A stretch of DNA of 64,000 nucleotides from NCBI RefSeq assembly GCF_900447215.1, contig NZ_UFYA01000001.1:1612001-1676000 (forward strand). Reading direction: 5' to 3'. This document shows, one piece after another, positions 19,521-28,843 of the stretch; position 1 is the stretch's first letter; each line of letters begins with the position of its first letter. This DNA comes from Dermatophilus congolensis (GTDB lineage Bacteria > Actinomycetota > Actinomycetes > Actinomycetales > Dermatophilaceae). The position numbers were made by a program, and so were the translations under genes. Below the pieces are notes generated by a model. The model ran no database searches and was not told the origin of the DNA. It saw nothing but the letters and a program-made list of their open reading frames with translations.

Positions 19521-20438
19521 CTAGGCGTTGTGGTTCTGGGTGCTGCGTTGGTCGGCTCGGCGCCATTCGCGACGGGCACGCCACATAACTAGGGCGGCGT
19601 CATGAGGGTTGAGCTGACGTTGGACGGTGTCGATGATGTCTTGCTGCATGGCATGGGTCCATGCGGTTTCTTCCGGGGTGAGCGGGGTGCGCCCCAAGGC
19701 GGAAGCGAAAACAGCGCGCCAGCCTTCTTGTCGGTGACCGAGGGTGTAATCCAGCAGGCTCCCGTATGCGGTGAACATAGGGGAATCGGGGTCAGGGTTA
19801 CTCCAAGGACTGGTTGCGGTGACTTGTTCATCGTGGCGGCGGTATTTGAGTCCGGGCACAGCGGTGCGGACTAGGCGGTATCCGTTGGCGGCGGCGCGCA
19901 GCCAGAGTTCATAGTCTTCGGCGGGCACATCGGTGTATCCGCCGAGTGCGTCGAAGGCGCTGCGGCGCATTGTCACCGAGGGATGGACGAGCATGGATCC
20001 CAAGAGAAGGTGGAAGGGGGTGGCAGCGGCGGAGAACCGACCGGGCTGGTCTACGCCGGTGATATTTCCGGTGGCGTTGATGTGCAGGGAGGTAGTGAAA
20101 ACGAAGTCAGCGTTTCGTAGGGCCAGGCGGCTGAGGCTCCATCGGCCCACCATGACGATGTCGTCGGCGTCCATGCGGGCGATGTACTCGCTGTCGCTGG
20201 CGCGGGCGAGTTCATTCAGGCTGTTAGCTACGCCGTGGCCGTGGTCGTGACGGTGAATGATGAAGCGGCTGTCGCGTTCAGCGGCGGCGGCGAGCAAGGC
20301 GGGCGTGGAGTCGCTGGATCCATCGTCCATGATGCGCACGTGTGCGTCGCGAGGCAGGGTGGCGGCCAGGCTGGAGAGCGCTGTGGGCAGGTAACGCTGA
20401 CCGTTGCGGACTGGCATAAGGACTGTCAGACGAGGCAT
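19521..20438 (-). CDS. Glycosyltransferase family 2 protein
   Basis: 305 residues. GT-A fold with LTVLMPVRNGQRYLPTAL at the N-terminus, RIMDDGSSDSTP for nucleotide binding, YIARMDADDI with the DxD metal site, and VPAEDYELWLRAA with the likely catalytic ED. It probably adds one sugar to a lipid-linked oligosaccharide in the exopolysaccharide locus that begins here. No membrane segment is seen. It ends the minus-strand arm of the locus. Sugar and linkage cannot be read from sequence. Confidence 0.88.
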   Translation of the reverse strand: MPRLTVLMPVRNGQRYLPTALSSLAATLPRDAHVRIMDDGSSDSTPALLAAAAERDSRFIIHRHDHGHGVANSLNELARASDSEYIARMDADDIVMVGRWSLSRLALRNADFVFTTSLHINATGNITGVDQPGRFSAAATPFHLLLGSMLVHPSVTMRRSAFDALGGYTDVPAEDYELWLRAAANGYRLVRTAVPGLKYRRHDEQVTATSPWSNPDPDSPMFTAYGSLLDYTLGHRQEGWRAVFASALGRTPLTPEETAWTHAMQQDIIDTVQRQLNPHDAALVMWRARREWRRADQRSTQNHNA

Positions 20439-20515
20439 GTTCTTCGCATTCAGGTGAAGGGACGGTCGGCGAGCTAGGTGTACTCACTCACAACCCTACG
20501 ATTTGAAAAAGCTTC

Positions 20516-21775
20516 TTACATAAGAACATTCACAACTGGTAGGGCAATTGCTGTACAGGAAACCGCGACCATCACGGGCAACGCGGCACCCTTAATACGC
20601 GACAACGCATACGTGACCAGCAAAACCAAAAGCTCTTTACCAACAACAACATAAGCTGCAGCCTCAATCGATTCGAGAGCAACCCAACCAATAAGGGGCG
20701 CACACGCCAACGCCATCACAGCCGGAACGATAGAGGCCCGCGGACGCTCGTAATAAATAGCCATGATCTGCAACGCCAACGAAATCGAATACGGAATAGT
20801 AGCCACCGCCAACGTGGGCACCGCAGCAAGAGTGACATTCCACGCATCGCCAAGAATGGGATCAAGAACCCAATCCACCAGCGCAAGAACCACGCCCACC
20901 GCTGCCGTAGTAGCCAGCACAGCCAGCAACGTAATCCGCCGAATAAGCGCCGGATGCTTAGCAGTATCCTTCTCCGCAGATATGCGCGCCCGTAGAAAGT
21001 TCGACGTCGCAGACGACAACGCTTCACCCGGGCTACGACCCATCGTCACAGCAGTGGAATACGTACCGAGGTTGCCGACCCCAGCGAAACCACCCACGAA
21101 CACCCGCTCCAACTGGCCTTGCCCCCACCCCAAAGCACTGAGCGTAACCAGAGAACGCATTCCCTTACGGGGATGGCGCCCACCTTCCTGCGGAGTAATG
21201 TCGACCCGTGCGTGCGCACGATGCACCAAAAACAAGAACGTCGACTCTGTGGCAAGCAAATGCACCGCCATCGCCACCGAAGAACGCGTCAGCCACACCA
21301 CCACGAACGACAAGGAAAGCCCCGCCACGGCAGCTAAGAGCTGATAGCGAGCAAGCTTGTGCCATTCCTGCAAGTACTGCAGCCGGGCAACCGGAACAAT
21401 CCCAGCAGTAGTGATAAACGGCACCACCAAAAAAGGAACAAGCCCCAAAATGTAGCCACCCAGGTCTTGACCATTGGTGAACCACAAACCGACAAGCACC
21501 ACAAGGATCGCGAACGACCCCAATAACGCCGAGCTATGGGCAGTGCGCCGAACAGAACGGACATGCCGCGGGTTAGAAACAGAAACGACAGCCTGATTAC
21601 GCAAAGCACTCTCAGCGACAGCCTGATAAAGCGTGTAGGTGAGAGCAACCCAGCTGTACACACCGACAGCACCCGGATCAGTGAACGCAGCAAAAGCCAC
21701 AATCACCACTGCGGAAGCAACACGCGGGAAAACCCGCTCCAGAGTTGCCCACGCCAGCTGGATCACCGTGTTCAT
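20516..21775 (-). CDS. Wzx-like oligosaccharide flippase of the MOP superfamily
   Basis: 419 residues, hydrophobic throughout with about 12 transmembrane helices. The layout and the GQGQLERVFVGGFAGVGNLGTYSTA segment resemble polysaccharide flippases (PST family), where charged residues line the central helices. It would move the undecaprenyl-linked repeat unit to the outer leaflet. The ATG overlaps the stop of the upstream glycosyltransferase gene as ATGA, so the two are translationally coupled. No other flippase candidate is in the locus. Confidence 0.78.
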   Translation of the reverse strand: MNTVIQLAWATLERVFPRVASAVVIVAFAAFTDPGAVGVYSWVALTYTLYQAVAESALRNQAVVSVSNPRHVRSVRRTAHSSALLGSFAILVVLVGLWFTNGQDLGGYILGLVPFLVVPFITTAGIVPVARLQYLQEWHKLARYQLLAAVAGLSLSFVVVWLTRSSVAMAVHLLATESTFLFLVHRAHARVDITPQEGGRHPRKGMRSLVTLSALGWGQGQLERVFVGGFAGVGNLGTYSTAVTMGRSPGEALSSATSNFLRARISAEKDTAKHPALIRRITLLAVLATTAAVGVVLALVDWVLDPILGDAWNVTLAAVPTLAVATIPYSISLALQIMAIYYERPRASIVPAVMALACAPLIGWVALESIEAAAYVVVGKELLVLLVTYALSRIKGAALPVMVAVSCTAIALPVVNVLM

Positions 21776-23082
21776 GAGCGTGAAACAGCCTTATCGGTGC
21801 CTTCACTGGACTGGGTAGCCTGCGCAGATGCATCAGCATCTACCGCCGCTACATCAGCCTGATCGCTAAGCCTCACTCCAGCAACACTGGCGAGATACTG
21901 CATGATGCCCCGCACTGCTGCCCCCTCCCCCAAGTGCGACTGAGCAAACTCTCGCCCTGCCACGCCGAGCTCTGCAGCCCGCGCAGGGTCTGCAACAAGA
22001 CCTTCGGCGGCCTCCAAAAGATCTGCAGCAGCACCCGGGACAACCACCACACCAGCGCCTGCCCGTTCAACAAGACCAGCAGCCGTCCCCAACGCATACA
22101 CAGCCGCAACAACCGGCTTACCCGCATTGAAATACGTAGAAAGTTTGCTAGGTACAGCCATCTCGGCTACGCCTGGCTTCTCATTAAGAACAAGGACATC
22201 CGCAGCCGCCAAAGCCGCCCGGAAGTCCTCATCAGGCAACGGATCCACAAAAGAAATATTCGCGCAGTCCCCCGCCAGCTCTTCCAGCCGAGCCCGCTCA
22301 CTACCATCACCAGTCAGCACAAACAACGCCCGCGACTGACGCGACTGAGCAACCTTGGCTGCCTCAACCACCACCTCCAGCCCCTGCTTGTTCCCCATCG
22401 CCCCCGAGTGCATAAACACTGGCCGATCACCCCAGCCCATCCGCTCCCGGAACCGCTGACCATCCTGGCTACTAGCGGCCTGCACATGTGACCAGTTCCC
22501 ATGCACCGAAACCCGCTCAGCAGGCACACCCAACTCTGAAACCGCGAACGTACGGAACCGCTCCCCGATAGCCACCACACCATCAGCTGCCCGATACACC
22601 GCCCCCTCCAAGCCCTTAGCCACCCGCACCTTCCACGAACCCGCCGCATCTAGCTCAGCCATTCCCCGCGTGTACAGGTCCTGACTCCACAGCGCACTCG
22701 GCACACCCAACAGCTTGGCCTTGGCCACCACCGCCGCCGAAGCAAGCAGCGGCGGAGAAACCGTCAACACCACATCCGGGCGCCCCCACGAAGACCCCAA
22801 CACCCCGGCAGCAAAGGACAGCTCCAACAAGATCCGCCCCACGCCAATACCCCCAGCTGGAACCACATGCCGCACCCGACGCACAGGCACGCCATCAATC
22901 ACCTCATCCCGACGCCACCGACGAAACCCGGTGTAGTTACGCCACTGGGGGTAGTGCGGAATACCCGTGATCACTCGCGCATCATGCCCCTGGGCCCGCA
23001 ACCCACGCGCCAACCCAGCCACATACGGCGCAATACCGGTCGGTTCGGGGTCATAGTTAACCGCGACCACGAGAATCTTCAT
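21772..23082 (-). CDS. WbuB-like GT4 family glycosyltransferase
   Basis: About 436 residues of GT-B fold. The N-terminal domain has ILVVAVNYDPEPTGIAPYV and HYPQWRNYTGFRRWRRDE, typical of WbuB-type transferases. The C-terminal domain has FMHSGAMGNKQGLE for donor binding, and PSKLSTYFNAGKPVVA. WbuB transfers a 6-deoxyhexosamine such as L-FucNAc in E. coli O26; specificity here is unknown. I use ATG at 23082 because GGAG lies five bases upstream. The last 40 residues are Ala/Ser/Asp-rich and unlike the family. It is coupled to the flippase gene. Confidence 0.87.
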   Translation of the reverse strand: MKILVVAVNYDPEPTGIAPYVAGLARGLRAQGHDARVITGIPHYPQWRNYTGFRRWRRDEVIDGVPVRRVRHVVPAGGIGVGRILLELSFAAGVLGSSWGRPDVVLTVSPPLLASAAVVAKAKLLGVPSALWSQDLYTRGMAELDAAGSWKVRVAKGLEGAVYRAADGVVAIGERFRTFAVSELGVPAERVSVHGNWSHVQAASSQDGQRFRERMGWGDRPVFMHSGAMGNKQGLEVVVEAAKVAQSRQSRALFVLTGDGSERARLEELAGDCANISFVDPLPDEDFRAALAAADVLVLNEKPGVAEMAVPSKLSTYFNAGKPVVAAVYALGTAAGLVERAGAGVVVVPGAAADLLEAAEGLVADPARAAELGVAGREFAQSHLGEGAAVRGIMQYLASVAGVRLSDQADVAAVDADASAQATQSSEGTDKAVSRS

Positions 23083-23133
23083 GAACACTCCAGACGATGG
23101 ATCTACATACTCAACAAACAGGAAAAAGGCAGC

Positions 23134-24975
23134 TCAGAGCGCTATATCTTCTACAGGACGCCGAAGAACATCCCGCTCCACGAGCAACGACTGCACCGCG
23201 TCAAACACAACCTGACGGCTCGTCTGCGCGAACAAGCTGTGATCAATCCGCTCATCAACCTGCAACCGGAATCGCCCATCTAACCGCGGTGTCCGCATAA
23301 ACATCGGGCCACCCTTAGCCCGGAAAACAGCAGCCTCCGACAGCCCCAGAGCCAACACCGTGACCGTGCGACGATCCACCGGAGTCAACAACGCCGCCAC
23401 CCGGTCCGTACGCCTATCTCCTCGCAGCAAACCCCGCAAACGAGGAAAACGAATCGCCATGTCATGCAAGAACTCGTGGAACCACATACGCATCCCACCA
23501 CGAGAGCTAGCCGTATCCGAGGACTGCGCGTCATCTTCTTCTTCCGCGCCGTCTCCCGCCGCCGACAACACCTGCGAAAACGCGCCCTCTGAACGGTATG
23601 TCTTGGCATAAAACGCCTCGTCATAATTCGACGAATCCGGATCCCAATGCACCGGATTAACCGCAACCACCCCGTTAAAAGCCCCCTCCGAGGCGGCCGC
23701 GCGCAACACCGACCACGCCCCCGAACAGGCCCCCACACCAAACACATCAACCCCACCACGCTGACGCAGCCACGCAGCACCGTGAAGAACATCCTCCACA
23801 CTCGTATCCGTGTACGGGAACGGCTCCCCCGGATACCTCACATCCGTGGTTTCCCCCAACTCACGACGATCCATCCGCAAACCAAGAACACCATGCGGCG
23901 CCAACGCTCGCGCCGCAGCCGTCCACGCATTGCCCGGCCCCCCGCGCAACTCACTGCCAATCGCCGTGTACAACACGGCACCATGCACCCCAGCCTCCGG
24001 CGAAGACGTCAACACACCCGGCAACAAATCCGGCCCGACCAGCACAATCGATTCCTCCACCACCCGACCCGAAGCATCCTCCCACCGCGCATCCCGCACC
24101 TGAGGAACCGGCAAAAACGGCCCCTCAACCCCCGAAGCCAACCGCCCCACCAACGCATCAGCATCCTCAACCCGCGTCTGCACAAAATGCGGAGAGCCCA
24201 GCGTCAACTGCAGCACAGCCTTCGGATCTGACTCCCGCACAATCTCAAAGCCATCACCCTCACCAGCACGACGAGGAGCCTTCAGCCCCTTCAACGAGGC
24301 CGCATGCCCCGCCAAGAAGTGATACCCACACAACTCCACACCCTCATCCACCACCTCCACCGGCGAAGCAAACTTCCGCAAATTCTGGTGCTGCCGCAAA
24401 AACGACGCCCCCGACACCGGCTCCCACAACACCACCGACCCCGTAACCGGCGTGACCACAACACCCTCTTCAGCAGCAGCAACCGCCTGCACATGGGCAA
24501 ACGCCAACGCCCCACCCAAACGCCACCCCACCACACTCACCGGACGATCAGGCACCGCAGCCCCCGCCGCAGCTACCGCAGCCTCAACCTCCTCACCCCA
24601 CACCGACACCAAATCCAAATCCGCAGGAACATCAGGGGATTCACCATCCCCACCCAAAAACAACGACACCGCCACAAACCCCGCATCCGCAGCACGCACC
24701 GCCAACGCCCGCAACCGCCGGAAAGGCACCGTCGTCTCACGACCAACCGAAGGAACCACCACCACTGCGCCCCGAGCCTGCCCCCCAGCTGGCTCATCCA
24801 CCCGCGCTAACACCGGACGCCCCGACGTCGTCGTCAACCACGTCAACCGTGACGTACTGGACACCCGCCCATCATCGCCCACACTGTTCTCCCGAATCAC
24901 CGCAGACTCCGGCACCACCGGTGAACCCGCGCGTACATCGACCACAGGGTCACACCCCTGAAGGAACGTGCTCAT
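23134..24975 (-). CDS. Two-domain alpha/beta hydrolase of the exopolysaccharide locus
   Basis: 613 residues with two alpha/beta-hydrolase-like domains. In the first (about 50-290) the nucleophile elbow is GWRLGG (150-155), with Arg where Ser is expected. In the second (about 310-600) it is GACSGA (415-420), preceded by LRMDRRELGET; the C-terminal DERIDHSLFAQTSR may carry the His. An Arg in this elbow is what I recall for exosortase A system-associated hydrolase 2. No signal peptide or transmembrane helix, so cytosolic. A strong GGGGGAG lies three bases before the ATG. It heads the minus-strand arm and faces the plus-strand arm across 363 bases. Substrate unknown; one domain may be non-catalytic. 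Confidence 0.7.
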   Translation of the reverse strand: MSTFLQGCDPVVDVRAGSPVVPESAVIRENSVGDDGRVSSTSRLTWLTTTSGRPVLARVDEPAGGQARGAVVVVPSVGRETTVPFRRLRALAVRAADAGFVAVSLFLGGDGESPDVPADLDLVSVWGEEVEAAVAAAGAAVPDRPVSVVGWRLGGALAFAHVQAVAAAEEGVVVTPVTGSVVLWEPVSGASFLRQHQNLRKFASPVEVVDEGVELCGYHFLAGHAASLKGLKAPRRAGEGDGFEIVRESDPKAVLQLTLGSPHFVQTRVEDADALVGRLASGVEGPFLPVPQVRDARWEDASGRVVEESIVLVGPDLLPGVLTSSPEAGVHGAVLYTAIGSELRGGPGNAWTAAARALAPHGVLGLRMDRRELGETTDVRYPGEPFPYTDTSVEDVLHGAAWLRQRGGVDVFGVGACSGAWSVLRAAASEGAFNGVVAVNPVHWDPDSSNYDEAFYAKTYRSEGAFSQVLSAAGDGAEEEDDAQSSDTASSRGGMRMWFHEFLHDMAIRFPRLRGLLRGDRRTDRVAALLTPVDRRTVTVLALGLSEAAVFRAKGGPMFMRTPRLDGRFRLQVDERIDHSLFAQTSRQVVFDAVQSLLVERDVLRRPVEDIAL

Positions 24976-25338
24976 TGGTCTCCCCCTCTAAAAGGACACA
25001 ATCACGACTGACACAGCACCCCAAGGCTCCCCCACCAGACCGCCGGGCACATGCCCCACAACACCGCAACACCCAGTCACAGCCCCAACGCAACACCCCA
25101 CGTATGGACGTTCGACTTGGACAACACTAACAACGCCTCCCTCTCCCCCCGCCGACCGATGCACAGAACCACGAACCCACTCCCCACACGACGCGCCCCC
25201 GAGCAGCCCCCACGCACCCTGCCACTATGCAAGCCACAACGCCCTTAGCCTTGCCGTGGGCAGCGCTGCAACCAAGAATCAACACAACACAAAACACATC
25301 CGCCAGGCCCGCCGCACCACCCAGAACGGAGAGCCCCC
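24976..25338. promoter_or_regulatory. Divergent control region of the exopolysaccharide locus
   Basis: A 363-base gap between divergent genes, so it must hold promoters for both arms. The plus strand is extremely C-rich. I find no convincing -10/-35 pair, operator palindrome or riboswitch. A segment near 25118-25135 (TTGGACAACACTAAC) is the only slightly A/T-rich part. Confidence 0.45.
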
Positions 25339-25944
25339 ATGACCACACAGTCGGTGCCCGCCCCCGACCACGACCCCACCATCTACCCCGAAGGCCTCCA
25401 ACGCACCGCCCACACACGCACACCCGGCTGCCTCCGCAACCGCATCATCGCCCTAGGCACCCACATAGCCTGGAACTTCTGGGTGAACTGCCTATCCGCC
25501 TCCCCCCTCGTACCAGGGCGTCTACGCCGCATCATGCTCAACAAAGCAGGCATGAACATCAACACCAACGGCATCAGCCCCCACTGCCGCTTCACCAACT
25601 CCAACGTCTACGTAGGCCGCTACACCTACATCAACGAAGGCTTCTACGCAGACGCCCGCGGCGGCATCCACATCGGAGAACGCGTCGGCATCGGCCCACG
25701 CGTCATGATCATCACCTCCACCCATAAAATCGGCCCCGCCGAACAACGCACCGGATCCCACACCACCCGCAAAGTCATCATCGGCGACGGCGCCGCCATC
25801 GCCTCCGGTGCCCAAATCCACGCCGGCGTACGCATGGGACGCGGATCCATCGCCTCCGCAGGCGCCGTCCTCATGCGCCCCTGCCGCAACGGCGCCGTCG
25901 TCTCCGGCGTACCAGCCAAAGAAATCTACAACTACAACGACTAA
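25339..25944 (+). CDS. Left-handed beta-helix O-acyltransferase (WcaB/NeuD/LacA-like)
   Basis: 201 residues. The C-terminal two thirds show hexapeptide repeats (VYVGRYTYI, IHIGERVGIGPRVMI, VIIGDGAAIASGAQI) ending in SGVPAKEIYNY, the usual end of sugar O-acetyltransferases. The likely catalytic His is in ITSTHKIG. The N-terminal 70 residues are unrelated and may hold an amphipathic helix. It probably acetylates a sugar of the exopolysaccharide. GGAG lies close before the ATG. First gene of the plus-strand arm, 72 bases before the dehydratase gene. Confidence 0.82.
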   Translation: MTTQSVPAPDHDPTIYPEGLQRTAHTRTPGCLRNRIIALGTHIAWNFWVNCLSASPLVPGRLRRIMLNKAGMNINTNGISPHCRFTNSNVYVGRYTYINEGFYADARGGIHIGERVGIGPRVMIITSTHKIGPAEQRTGSHTTRKVIIGDGAAIASGAQIHAGVRMGRGSIASAGAVLMRPCRNGAVVSGVPAKEIYNYND

Positions 25945-26016
25945 GCACCACACCCCCGCAAACACCCAAAACCTATCCTGGACCCAAACCCCTCAACCAC
26001 AACCCAAGGAGACCCC

Positions 26017-27048
26017 ATGACCAAAAAAGCCCTCATCACCGGCATCACCGGCCAAGACGGCTCCTACCTCGCCGAACTCCTCCTATCCAAAGGCTACGAA
26101 GTCCACGGACTCATCCGCCGCGCATCCACCTTCAACACCGACCGCATCGACCACCTCTACCAAGACCCACACGAAGACTCAGCGCGCCTCAAACTCCACT
26201 ACGCCGACCTCTCCGACGGCTCCCGACTCGTCACCCTCCTGGACACCATCCGCCCCCACGAGGTCTACAACCTCGCCGCCCAATCCCACGTCCGCGTCTC
26301 CTTCGACGAACCCGAATACACCGGAGACGTCACCGGAATCGGCACTACCCGCCTCCTCGAAGCCATCCGCATGATCGGCCTAGACTGCCGCTACTACCAA
26401 GCCTCCACCTCCGAAATGTTCGGAGCCACACCCCCACCCCAAAACGAAGAAACCGCCTTCTACCCCCGCTCCCCCTACGGCGCCGCCAAGGTCTACTCCT
26501 ACTGGATGACCCGCAACTACCGCGAGGGCTACGGCATGTTCGCCACCAACGGCATCCTCTTCAACCACGAATCCCCTCGCCGCGGCGAAACCTTCGTCAC
26601 CCGAAAAATCACCCGCGCCGTCGCCGCCATCACCCTCGGACTGCAAAAAGACCTCTACATGGGCAACATCGACGCTATCCGCGACTGGGGATACGCACCC
26701 GAATACGTCGAAGGCATGTGGCGCATGCTCCAAGCAGACCAGCCCGACGACTACGTCCTCGCCACCGGCACCCCCTGCACCGTCCGCGAATTCCTCGCCG
26801 CCGCCTTCACTCACGTCAACCTCGACTGGGAAAAATACGTCAAATTCGACGAACGCTACCTACGCCCCACCGAAGTCGACTCCCTCATCGGCGACGCCAG
26901 CAAAGCCCACAAAAACCTCGGATGGAAAGCCACCACACACGCCCACGACCTCGCCAAAATCATGGTCGACGCCGACATCGAACTCCTCAAACGCCCCCAC
27001 GGCCACACCGGACCCATCGACGCCGGAAAGGCCAACTTCGGCGCATGA
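26017..27048 (+). CDS. gmd: GDP-mannose 4,6-dehydratase
   Basis: 343 residues, an SDR enzyme making GDP-4-keto-6-deoxy-mannose, precursor of L-fucose, D-rhamnose or related sugars. [12 protein letters not shown] is the NADP-binding Gly motif. [15 protein letters not shown] holds the catalytic Thr/Ser-Glu pair, and [12 protein letters not shown] the Tyr-Lys pair. [20 protein letters not shown] and [14 protein letters not shown] are Gmd signatures. No fucose synthase (wcaG) or Rmd reductase is in the window, so the final 6-deoxy sugar is unclear. AAGGAG lies six bases before the ATG. Coupled to the next gene by ATGA. Confidence 0.95.
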   Translation: MTKKALITGITGQDGSYLAELLLSKGYEVHGLIRRASTFNTDRIDHLYQDPHEDSARLKLHYADLSDGSRLVTLLDTIRPHEVYNLAAQSHVRVSFDEPEYTGDVTGIGTTRLLEAIRMIGLDCRYYQASTSEMFGATPPPQNEETAFYPRSPYGAAKVYSYWMTRNYREGYGMFATNGILFNHESPRRGETFVTRKITRAVAAITLGLQKDLYMGNIDAIRDWGYAPEYVEGMWRMLQADQPDDYVLATGTPCTVREFLAAAFTHVNLDWEKYVKFDERYLRPTEVDSLIGDASKAHKNLGWKATTHAHDLAKIMVDADIELLKRPHGHTGPIDAGKANFGA

Positions 27049-27617
27049 ACACCCCCACAACCACCCGCAAACTCTCCACCTTCACAGGACGCGGCTACGA
27101 CAAAGGCGCACACCCCCTCAAAATCGCCGCCTGGGTCACCATCGGCGACACCATCACCCGATCAATACTCTGCCCACCCAAACTCCGCGCCACCATCCTG
27201 CGCGCCTTCGGCGCCACCATCGCCCCCCACGTACTCATCCGCCACAACGTCCGCATCCACTGGCCCTGGAAACTCACCATCGGCGAACACACCTGGATCG
27301 GCGTCGGCGCCTGGATCCTCAACCTCGAACCCGTCACCATCGGCTCCAACGTCGTCATCAGCCAAGAAGCCATGCTCTGCACCGGCAGCCACCACGCCAA
27401 CGACCCCGCCTTCGAATTCGACAACGCCCCCATCACCATCGAAAACGGCGCCTGGATCGCCACCCGCGCCACCATCCTGCGCGGCGTCACCATCGGCACC
27501 GACGCCACCATCGGCGCCACCACACTCGTCACCAAAAACGTCCCACCCAACACCCGCGTCCTGGCCCCACTACCAACCCACCACACACCACACACCACAG
27601 AAGAGAGCACCCGATGA
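27045..27617 (+). CDS. WcaF-like colanic-acid-type acetyltransferase
   Basis: 190 residues of left-handed beta-helix fold. WNL-type N-terminus ([15 protein letters not shown]), [36 protein letters not shown]-type repeats and the catalytic His in [12 protein letters not shown] match WcaF. The end [16 protein letters not shown] is the family close. Its ATG overlaps the gmd stop (ATGA), and its own stop overlaps the ATG of the next gene in the same way. It probably acetylates a repeat-unit sugar. Confidence 0.88.
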   Translation: MNTPTTTRKLSTFTGRGYDKGAHPLKIAAWVTIGDTITRSILCPPKLRATILRAFGATIAPHVLIRHNVRIHWPWKLTIGEHTWIGVGAWILNLEPVTIGSNVVISQEAMLCTGSHHANDPAFEFDNAPITIENGAWIATRATILRGVTIGTDATIGATTLVTKNVPPNTRVLAPLPTHHTPHTTEESTR

Positions 27618-28732
27618 AAATCATCCACGTCGTCGGACTCATCTCACCCCAAGGCGAATATGGCGGCCCCACCCGCGTAGCCATCGAACACGCAACCGCA
27701 CTCACACACCTGGGCCACGAGGTCACCATCGCCGCCGGAACCCGCGGCTACGACACACCCCCCAACAACATCAACGGCGTCCCCACCAAACTCTTCCGCG
27801 CCCACACCCCCAGCCGACGCGGCTCCCTACGCGCACTAGCCGCCCCCGAACTCGCCATCTGGCTACACACTGCAGCCCAAAACGCCGACATCGTCCACAT
27901 CCACCTCGGCCGCGACTTCGTCACCATGCCCGCAGCCCTGGCCATGCGCGGCACCAAAACGCCCTACGTCCTCCAAACCCACGGCATGGTCATGCCCACC
28001 CACAAAACCCCCATCCACGCCCTCGACAAAATCTCCACCCTCCCCGCCCTACGCCACGCCGCCCGCATCCTCTACCTCACCCCAGAAGAACGCGACGGCC
28101 TCATCAACCTCGACGCCAACATCAACATCGAATTCCTCCGAAACGGCATCCACACCCCCAAAACCCCTCCACCCCCACGCACAACCCCCCAAGAAGTCCT
28201 CTTCCTCGCCCGCATCCACGAACGCAAACGCCCCCTGGACTTCATCGAGGCCGCACGCCGACTCGCACCCCAATTCCCCCACATCACCTTCCGACTCATC
28301 GGACCAGACGAAGGACAAGGCACCGCAGTCCGCGACGCCATAGCCACATCCGGCCACTCCGACCGCATCATCTGGGACGGCCCCATACCCCCTGAAAACA
28401 CCCGCGACGCCCTCACCAACGCCGACATCTACGTCCTACCCAGCGTCAACGAGCCCTACCCCATGAGCGTCCTGGAAGCCCTCGCCCTAGGCACCCCCAC
28501 CATCATCACCAACACATGCGGCCTGGCCGAAACCATCACCAAAGGCAACGCCGGAACCGTCATCCATCCCGGCCCCGATCACCTCACCACCGCCCTACAC
28601 CACCTCCTCACCGACACCACTGCTCGCACAAACGCAGCCGCCAGCGCACACGCAACCGCCCGCAACCACCTCGACATCACCACCGTCGCCACCCACCTCG
28701 AAAAGCTCTACACCACCATCACCCAGCCATAA
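27614..28732 (+). CDS. GT4 family glycosyltransferase
   Basis: 372 residues, GT-B fold. The N-terminal domain begins [21 protein letters not shown]-like, with an acceptor-side Gly-rich loop. The donor domain has VLFLARIHERKRPLDFIEAA, then VLPSVNEPYPMSVLEALALG with the EPYPMSVLE form of the E-x7-E motif, and GLAETITKGNAGTVI. It is coupled to the acetyltransferase gene by ATGA. It adds one sugar to the lipid-linked unit; donor and linkage unknown. No membrane segments. Confidence 0.9.
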   Translation: MKIIHVVGLISPQGEYGGPTRVAIEHATALTHLGHEVTIAAGTRGYDTPPNNINGVPTKLFRAHTPSRRGSLRALAAPELAIWLHTAAQNADIVHIHLGRDFVTMPAALAMRGTKTPYVLQTHGMVMPTHKTPIHALDKISTLPALRHAARILYLTPEERDGLINLDANINIEFLRNGIHTPKTPPPPRTTPQEVLFLARIHERKRPLDFIEAARRLAPQFPHITFRLIGPDEGQGTAVRDAIATSGHSDRIIWDGPIPPENTRDALTNADIYVLPSVNEPYPMSVLEALALGTPTIITNTCGLAETITKGNAGTVIHPGPDHLTTALHHLLTDTTARTNAAASAHATARNHLDITTVATHLEKLYTTITQP

Positions 28733-28843
28733 CACCCATCCCCAGCACCCATCACACCCCCGGTTGGCGACCACAACCACTCGTCATGGAGAATCAACCT
28801 CACCCCCCACCCACGACGACGGCCACGGAAACGGAGCCCACCC

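Noticed and set aside
25522-27395. Gly/Val/Asp-rich minus-strand frames opposite the acyltransferase and gmd genes
   Set aside because: Mirror images of the C-rich coding strand; the sense genes have complete family motifs.
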